A stretch of 9,156 nt of DNA from Selenomonadaceae bacterium (lineage in GTDB: Bacteria > Bacillota > Negativicutes > Selenomonadales > Selenomonadaceae), in contig JAFUTM010000054.1 in the NCBI GenBank assembly GCA_017484235.1, positions 1 to 9,156 of the forward strand, read 5' to 3'. The position numbers were made by a program, and so were the translations under genes. Position 1 is the stretch's first letter, and the number at the start of each line of letters is the position of its first letter. Under the pieces are notes generated by a model, which was not told the origin of the DNA, ran no database searches, and saw nothing but the letters and a program-made list of their open reading frames with translations. Positions 6,275-9,156 of this stretch are shown here, one piece after another.

Positions 6275-7807
6275 TTGTTTGCAAGAACTTTTGGAGCAAC
6301 GACACTTGGCGTCGATGGTCGGATAATAACTGTGGAAGTAGACAGTACAAATGGCATGCCGTCTTTTGATATAGTTGGGCTGCCTGATATGTCGGTTAAA
6401 GAATCCAAAGAACGAGTACGCACTGCGATTAAAAATTCCAACCTGTTGCTGCGAGCAGAAAAGATTACTATAAATTTGGCTCCTGCCAGTATGAAAAAAG
6501 ATAGTCCTGGCCTGGATTTACCAATTGCAATTGGTTTGTTATCTGCACAAGGCACAATTCCGCTCGATAAAACAAAAGATTGCCTGTTTGCTGCTGAGTT
6601 ATCACTTGAAGGTCAATTGCGAAGTGTTTATGGCGTATTGCCAATGGTTATTACTGCTCGTGAATGTGGCTTGAAAAGAGTGTTTGTATCCAAAGATAAT
6701 GTCAATGAGGCACTTTTGGTTGATGGAGTTGAAGTTTATGCGCCGGATAATCTTGGTGAATTGGTGCGCTTTCTTCAAGGTTACGAGGATATGCCGCTGG
6801 CAGTTAAGACACGTATTAATGTTGATGATGATAATTTGGAAATCCAAGATGATTTTTCAGATGTGCAAGGTCAATTTTTAGCTAAACGGGCATTAGAAGT
6901 AGCTGCAGCTGGCGGTCACAACGTATTAATGGTCGGCGTACCTGGTTCTGGTAAGACAATGCTGGCTAAACGCATGAATTCTATTTTGCCGGAACTTACA
7001 CCTGAAGAAGCACTTGAAGTTACTAAAATATACAGCATTGAAGGCAAACTTGGAAAGAATGGCGGATTGATAACAAAGAGGCCGTTTCAAAATCCTAATC
7101 ACGATGCCTCTACGGCCTCAATGATTGGCGGCGGCACGATTCCGCGTCCAGGTCAAGTAACGTTGGCCCACAATGGTGTTTTATTTTTAGATGAGTTCCC
7201 AGAATTTCATAAATCCGTATTGGAAGCATTGCGTGAACCACTTGAAGAACGACAAATAACTATATCGCGTATAAATGCAACGCTAACGTTTCCGTCGAAT
7301 ATAATTTTAATTTGTTCAATGAATCCTTGCCCGTGTGGCTGGCACGGCGATCCAACTCATCCTTGCAGGTGCAGCCCGCTCGAAATTAGACGTTATACTC
7401 GAAAGCTTTCTGGACCGCTGCTTGACAGGATTGATATTCATATTCGTGTACCGCGCGTTGAATACAAAGACTTGAGTTCTAAACGTAAAAGTGAACCTTC
7501 GTCTGAAATCAGAAAACGTGTTTCCAAAGCTCGTGATATTCAAGTCAAGCGTTTGAAACCATATCATATGTTTTGCAATGCGCAAATGAATCACGCGTTA
7601 ATAGGAAAATATTGTCAAATGACGGACCGTGCTGAAGAATTATTGGAGTTGGTTTATAAACGGAAGCACTTGTCAGCCCGTTCATACGATAGAATTAAGA
7701 AGGTTGCTCGTACAATAGCTGATCTTGAAGGTTCTGATGTGATAGACAACGTCCACATTGGAGAAGCAATCAAGCTGCGTAACGATGTTGAAATTGATTT
7801 AAATTGA
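6275..7807 (+). CDS. comM: ComM/YifB AAA+ ATPase (Mg-chelatase-like)
   Basis: ComM is an AAA+ helicase that, in Vibrio, promotes branch migration during integration of transforming DNA; the Firmicutes homologue is usually named YifB. The 510-residue length is normal. The N-terminal ChlI/Lon-protease-like domain (1-170) starts F-A-R-T-F-G-A-T-T-L-G-V-D-G and has F-D-I-V-G-L-P-D at 31-38. Walker A G-V-P-G-S-G-K-T is at 221-228 and Walker B V-L-F-L-D-E-F at 302-308. The family's Cys cluster C352-P-C354...C364-R-C366 and the S-G-P-L-L-D-R-I-D motif (379-387) follow. The start must be TTG at 6275 because homology begins at its second codon and no in-frame ATG lies upstream. Its ribosome binding site (AAGGGTGA, 6260-6267) overlaps the integrase stop, so the two are likely translated from one message. 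Confidence 0.96.
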   Translation: MFARTFGATTLGVDGRIITVEVDSTNGMPSFDIVGLPDMSVKESKERVRTAIKNSNLLLRAEKITINLAPASMKKDSPGLDLPIAIGLLSAQGTIPLDKTKDCLFAAELSLEGQLRSVYGVLPMVITARECGLKRVFVSKDNVNEALLVDGVEVYAPDNLGELVRFLQGYEDMPLAVKTRINVDDDNLEIQDDFSDVQGQFLAKRALEVAAAGGHNVLMVGVPGSGKTMLAKRMNSILPELTPEEALEVTKIYSIEGKLGKNGGLITKRPFQNPNHDASTASMIGGGTIPRPGQVTLAHNGVLFLDEFPEFHKSVLEALREPLEERQITISRINATLTFPSNIILICSMNPCPCGWHGDPTHPCRCSPLEIRRYTRKLSGPLLDRIDIHIRVPRVEYKDLSSKRKSEPSSEIRKRVSKARDIQVKRLKPYHMFCNAQMNHALIGKYCQMTDRAEELLELVYKRKHLSARSYDRIKKVARTIADLEGSDVIDNVHIGEAIKLRNDVEIDLN

Positions 7808-7832
7808 TCTATTTATAATAATAAAGTGTGTG

Positions 7833-7900
7833 AATGTCATCTAATTATTCAATATTATAGATGTTGATTTATCAATGATTTAGATGACATTATTTTTATC
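7833..7900 (+). terminator. Inverted repeat with T-rich tail after comM
   Basis: AATGTCATCTAA (7833-7844) and TTAGATGACATT (7880-7891) are perfect 12-bp inverted copies. A smaller hairpin lies inside (TTGAT/ATCAA, 7864-7875), and a T-rich run follows (7893-7899). It sits 26 bp after the comM stop and fits a rho-independent terminator, although the stem is AT-rich and the 35-nt loop is long. It might instead be a binding site or leader structure. Confidence 0.5.
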
Positions 7901-7916
7901 TTGATATTTATGTATT

Positions 7917-7950
7917 GCCTGTTAATATATTTTGCTTATACAGGCTTTTT
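7917..7950 (+). terminator. GC-containing stem-loop with T run
   Basis: GCCTGT (7917-7922) pairs with ACAGGC (7940-7945) across a 17-nt AT-rich loop, followed by five T residues (7946-7950). This is a classic if short intrinsic terminator and would back up the preceding hairpin. It lies only about 60 nt before the next gene, so it could also act as an attenuator for it if transcription starts further upstream. Confidence 0.6.
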
Positions 7951-7959
7951 ATATATAAA
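7932..7959 (+). promoter_or_regulatory. Possible promoter of the interrupted nrdD-like gene
   Basis: TTGCTT (7932-7937) and TATAAA (7954-7959) are 16 bp apart. The -35 box lies inside the loop of the stem-loop at 7917-7950, so terminator and promoter overlap. The likely transcript start near 7966 leaves about 30 nt before the strong AGGAGGTG ribosome binding site. The match is moderate in AT-rich DNA. Confidence 0.35.
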
Positions 7960-8007
7960 TATATTTCAATCGGTCCAAAAAAACAATTAATTTTAGGAGG
8001 TGTAAAT

Positions 8008-8217
8008 GTGGTTAAACATTTTGACGGTGTTGAAGTCAAATTTATTGGCATTGAAGATGTAACCGCTGATGAACCGCAGCATTACGTTGATTATGTCAGA
8101 AGCAGAACAAATGAACCGCTTAAATCAATCAAGGTCATTCAATGTGATGATGGTCTCGTTGACGTTAATTATGAACTTCAAGGCGAGAAATTTGAACGTA
8201 TTAGAAGAATTACCGGC
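8008..8217 (+). CDS. NrdD-like glycyl-radical small protein, exon 1
   Basis: Exon 1 gives the first 70 residues of a predicted 97-residue protein. The start is GTG at 8008, 7 nt after the strong AGGAGGTG site (7995-8002); an ATG at 8006 is in another frame and soon stops. The region F-D-G-V-E-V-K-F and the stretch C-D-D-G-L-V-D-V-N-Y (46-55) lead into F-E-R-I-R-R-I-T-G. Joined to exon 2 (Y-L-T-G-T-L-D-R-W-N), this gives the R-x-T-G-Y glycyl-radical motif of anaerobic (class III) ribonucleotide reductase NrdD, with Gly70 in the radical position. The protein is far too short for a whole reductase and lacks the NrdD zinc-binding Cys pairs. I recall small Firmicutes proteins with this ending annotated as anaerobic reductase. 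Without splicing, translation reads K-P-V-K and stops at TAA 8230-8232. Confidence 0.85.
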
Positions 8218-8240
8218 AAGCCTGTAAAGTAAACCGGTAA
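8210..8240 (+). other. Predicted intron P1 helix (5' splice site and guide sequence)
   Basis: The last exon bases TTACCGG (8210-8216) are the exact reverse complement of CCGGTAA (8234-8240) within the intron. This is the arrangement of P1, in which an internal guide sequence pairs with the 5' exon. The predicted splice point follows C8217, opposite A8233, a C-A wobble in place of the usual U-G pair. GTA (8229-8231) could pair with the first bases of exon 2 as P10; that part is weak. Confidence 0.65.
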
Positions 8241-8331
8241 ACGTCGTAAATCACAACTTTGTTTGTGAATTTCCAAAGTCGGAAAGTAATAGCTTTCAGA
8301 AGTAAAAACATAACTTTGGAGGTATCAAGGG

Positions 8332-8895
8332 ATGCAAAAAGCAAATCTTGAGTTTAGAAAGATACCATCATTAAAATTTTTGTACGAAGTCAATGCAAAT
8401 GGAACGATATTTAGAAATGCACGCTCGAAACGTTGCTTGAAGTGCGTTAAACGTTCTTACAAAGGCAATATGGAGTATTGGATTACAGTCGTCAAAATTG
8501 GCGGCAAAACGCACACGATATTTCTTCATTCTGTTGTTGCTGAATGTTGGCTCGGTAAGAAACCCGAAGGTTATGAAATTGATCATATTGACAAAAACAG
8601 CTGGAACAATCATTATACAAATTTGTGCTATGTAACACACACAGAAAATATGGAGAATTGCGTTTACCGTTGGTCAGTTCCTGTTCGATTGATTCGCAAC
8701 GAGGAAACGATTGATTTTGAGCTGGCTAAACAGGCGGCGGAGTATTTGGTTACGATTTATCCGAACAAGACAATAAAGTCGTTCAAGGTTAAATTCAACA
8801 AACGCCGTCACCATATTTTTGATTATGATGTTATCTATCTGAATGCAGAGACTGGACACGGCGACCAAGAAATGGGTAAGGAACAGTCCACATAA
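8332..8895 (+). CDS. Intron-encoded HNH homing endonuclease
   Basis: This 187-residue endonuclease would cleave intronless alleles and spread the intron by homing. The N-terminal part (about 9-60) resembles the NUMOD4-type region: I-P-S-L...Y-E-V-N-A-N-G-T-I-F. The HNH fold spans about 61-106: L-H-S-V-V-A-E-C-W-L-G, then E-I-D-H85-I-D...W-N-N-H...N97-L...T-H103-T-E-N106. The C-terminal part (about 116-170: P-V-R-L-I-R-N...A-A-E-Y-L...F-D-Y-D-V-I-Y-L) looks like a NUMOD1-type DNA-binding repeat. The ATG follows GGAGG (8318-8322) by 9 nt. Its first two Gs could be occluded by pairing of ACTTTGG (8313-8319) with CCAAAGT (8273-8279), which may limit expression. The last codons, from about residue 172, coincide with the ribozyme R, P3, P8 and S elements. 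The stop is 4 nt before the 3' splice site. Confidence 0.94.
   Translation: MQKANLEFRKIPSLKFLYEVNANGTIFRNARSKRCLKCVKRSYKGNMEYWITVVKIGGKTHTIFLHSVVAECWLGKKPEGYEIDHIDKNSWNNHYTNLCYVTHTENMENCVYRWSVPVRLIRNEETIDFELAKQAAEYLVTIYPNKTIKSFKVKFNKRRHHIFDYDVIYLNAETGHGDQEMGKEQST
8850..8888 (+). ncRNA. Group I ribozyme 3' core (P7, P3', P8)
   Basis: GACTG (8850-8854) pairs with CAGTC (8884-8888) as P7, the guanosine-binding helix, inside the conserved R (AGAGACTG) and S (AAGGAACAGTCC) contexts. Between them lie GCGAC (8861-8865), a candidate P3 strand, and a small hairpin ACC/GGT (8864-8866/8875-8877), a candidate P8. After S, CACA/TGTG (8889-8892/8896-8899) can form a tiny P9 ending at the terminal G. The helices are by-eye assignments; R/S recognition is the strongest part. 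Confidence 0.7.
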
Positions 8896-8899
8896 TGTG

Positions 8900-8983
8900 T
8901 ATCTCACAGGTACTCTTGATCGTTGGAATGATTCTAAACAGGCGGAAGAAACCGATCGTGTTAAACACGGTATAGCTGGTTAA
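8900..8983 (+). CDS. NrdD-like glycyl-radical small protein, exon 2
   Basis: Exon 2 supplies the last 27 residues: Y-L-T-G-T-L-D-R-W-N, then D-S-K-Q-A-E-E-T-D-R-V-K-H-G-I-A-G and TAA at 8981-8983. The T-L-D-R-W-N-(D/N)-x-K-x-A-E-E-x-D-R-V-K-H pattern is the C-terminal tail found after the radical glycine in NrdD-type proteins. It has no start codon or ribosome binding site of its own that would yield a sensible protein: the preceding GTG at 8897 overlaps the intron end. It therefore makes sense only as a spliced exon. Exon 1 is 210 nt, a whole number of codons, so the phase matches exactly. The spliced coding sequence is 294 nt. Confidence 0.83.
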   Translation, partial: YLTGTLDRWNDSKQAEETDRVKHGIAG

Positions 8984-9010
8984 TTTGACTGATATTTAAA
9001 TCATTGCAAC

Positions 9011-9079
9011 AAAAAAAGTTTTGACTTTCTAACTCACTAATTAATCAAAAATTATTGTTAGAGAATCAAAACTTTTTTT
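9011..9079. terminator. Long bidirectional intrinsic terminator
   Basis: AAAAAAAGTTTTGA (9011-9024) and TCAAAACTTTTTTT (9066-9079) form a perfect 14-bp inverted repeat, with an inner stem TCTAAC/GTTAGA (9028-9033/9057-9062). Runs of A on one side and T on the other let it end transcripts from both directions: the spliced nrdD-like gene on the plus strand and the convergent gene on the minus strand. Confidence 0.8.
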
Positions 9080-9090
9080 ACGTGTGTTAA

Positions 9091-9156
9091 TTATCTGGAA
9101 AATTGATCTTTAAGACTAACATCGTGGCTGCCGCCTTCAACAATACTGGTTGCTGA
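9091..9156 (-). CDS. C-terminal fragment of an unidentified protein
   Basis: The minus strand reads an open frame from the right edge to TAA at 9093-9091. The last 21 residues are S-A-T-S-I-V-E-G-G-S-H-D-V-S-L-K-D-Q-F-S-R. The frame ends just before the bidirectional terminator, as a real convergent gene would. I do not recognise the family; the ending is hydrophilic and not membrane-associated. The rest of the gene lies outside the window. Confidence 0.6.
   Translation of the reverse strand, partial: SATSIVEGGSHDVSLKDQFSR

Larger units (their letters stand above)
8218..8899 (+). mobile_element. Group I intron with HNH homing endonuclease
   Basis: This 682-nt insert interrupts the nrdD-like gene. 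Removing it restores an open frame whose product has an intact glycyl-radical ending. Direct evidence: exon 1 and exon 2 each carry half of one conserved motif in the same phase; the exon end pairs with an internal guide (P1, 8210-8216 with 8234-8240); the 3' boundary is G8899, as expected for the terminal G; and the 3' end has group I R and S elements. R is GCAGAGACTG (8845-8854) and S is AAGGAACAGTCC (8878-8889), giving P7 (8850-8854 with 8884-8888). GTCGT (8243-8247) with GCGAC (8861-8865) is a candidate P3. Known R/S elements in phage introns such as T4 td look much alike. Other stems are TCACAA/TTGTGA (8251-8256/8263-8268) and GAAAG/CTTTC (8282-8286/8293-8297). P4-P6 is unresolved, and the subgroup is not assigned. 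Confidence 0.85.

Noticed and set aside
7845..7990. NrdR operator boxes before the nrdD-like gene
   Set aside because: AT-rich stretches such as 7850-7859 only partly resemble the palindromic box, and no pair of boxes is seen.
7915..8007. Upstream extension of exon 1 to 7915
   Set aside because: It runs through a terminator stem-loop and an AT-rich leader; the strong AGGAGGTG site fixes the start at GTG 8008.
8218..8899. Intein or group II intron instead of a group I intron
   Set aside because: An in-frame stop occurs at 8230-8232, so the insert cannot be translated through as an intein. There is no GUGYG start, domain V hairpin or reverse transcriptase for group II.
8371..8907. Minus-strand open frames across the HNH gene
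   Set aside because: They are antisense to a recognisable HNH fold, with no ribosome binding site or known motif.
1..9156. CRISPR arrays, tRNA or rRNA genes
   Set aside because: No regularly spaced direct repeats and no cloverleaf or rRNA-like conserved sequence were found by eye on either strand.

Overview
The window is AT-rich bacterial chromosomal DNA from a flagellated, anaerobic member of the Firmicutes, most likely a Negativicute. The evidence is the AGGAGG-type ribosome binding sites with TTGACA/TATAAT promoters, a thyX thymidylate synthase, a flagellar fliI, a NrdD-type glycyl-radical gene, and a secreted 'IGGI...YG.P' protein of a kind I associate with Selenomonadales and relatives. 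The phylum is well supported; the class is an inference.

Left part (1-4900), mostly minus strand. The N-terminus of a probable aldose 1-epimerase runs off the left edge. Next comes a receiver-GGDEF-EAL signalling gene whose EAL domain is cut by one in-frame TAA, with the remaining EAL end still in frame downstream; the GGDEF motif is also degenerate. A divergent plus-strand gene for a small secreted repeat protein follows. It ends 3 bp from the convergent thyX. Upstream of thyX lie fliI, the flagellar export ATPase, and an unrecognised small coiled-coil gene; these three look like one minus-strand operon.

Middle part (4900-7810), plus strand. An AT-rich intergenic region ends in a very good extended -10 promoter that drives a complete tyrosine recombinase. 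Its stop codon lies 7 bp before the TTG start of comM (yifB), whose ribosome binding site overlaps that stop. No other mobile-element genes are visible beside the integrase.

Right part (7810-9156). After two stem-loops comes the main find: a small gene encoding a 97-residue protein with a NrdD-type (class III ribonucleotide reductase) glycyl-radical C-terminus, interrupted by a 682-nt group I intron. Exon 1 (8008-8217) ends at the glycine codon of the R-I-T-G-Y motif, and exon 2 (8900-8983) resumes in frame with tyrosine. The intron encodes an HNH homing endonuclease whose C-terminal codons double as the 3' half of the ribozyme core (P7, P3 and P8 strands). A long bidirectional terminator and the C-terminus of an unidentified minus-strand gene close the window.
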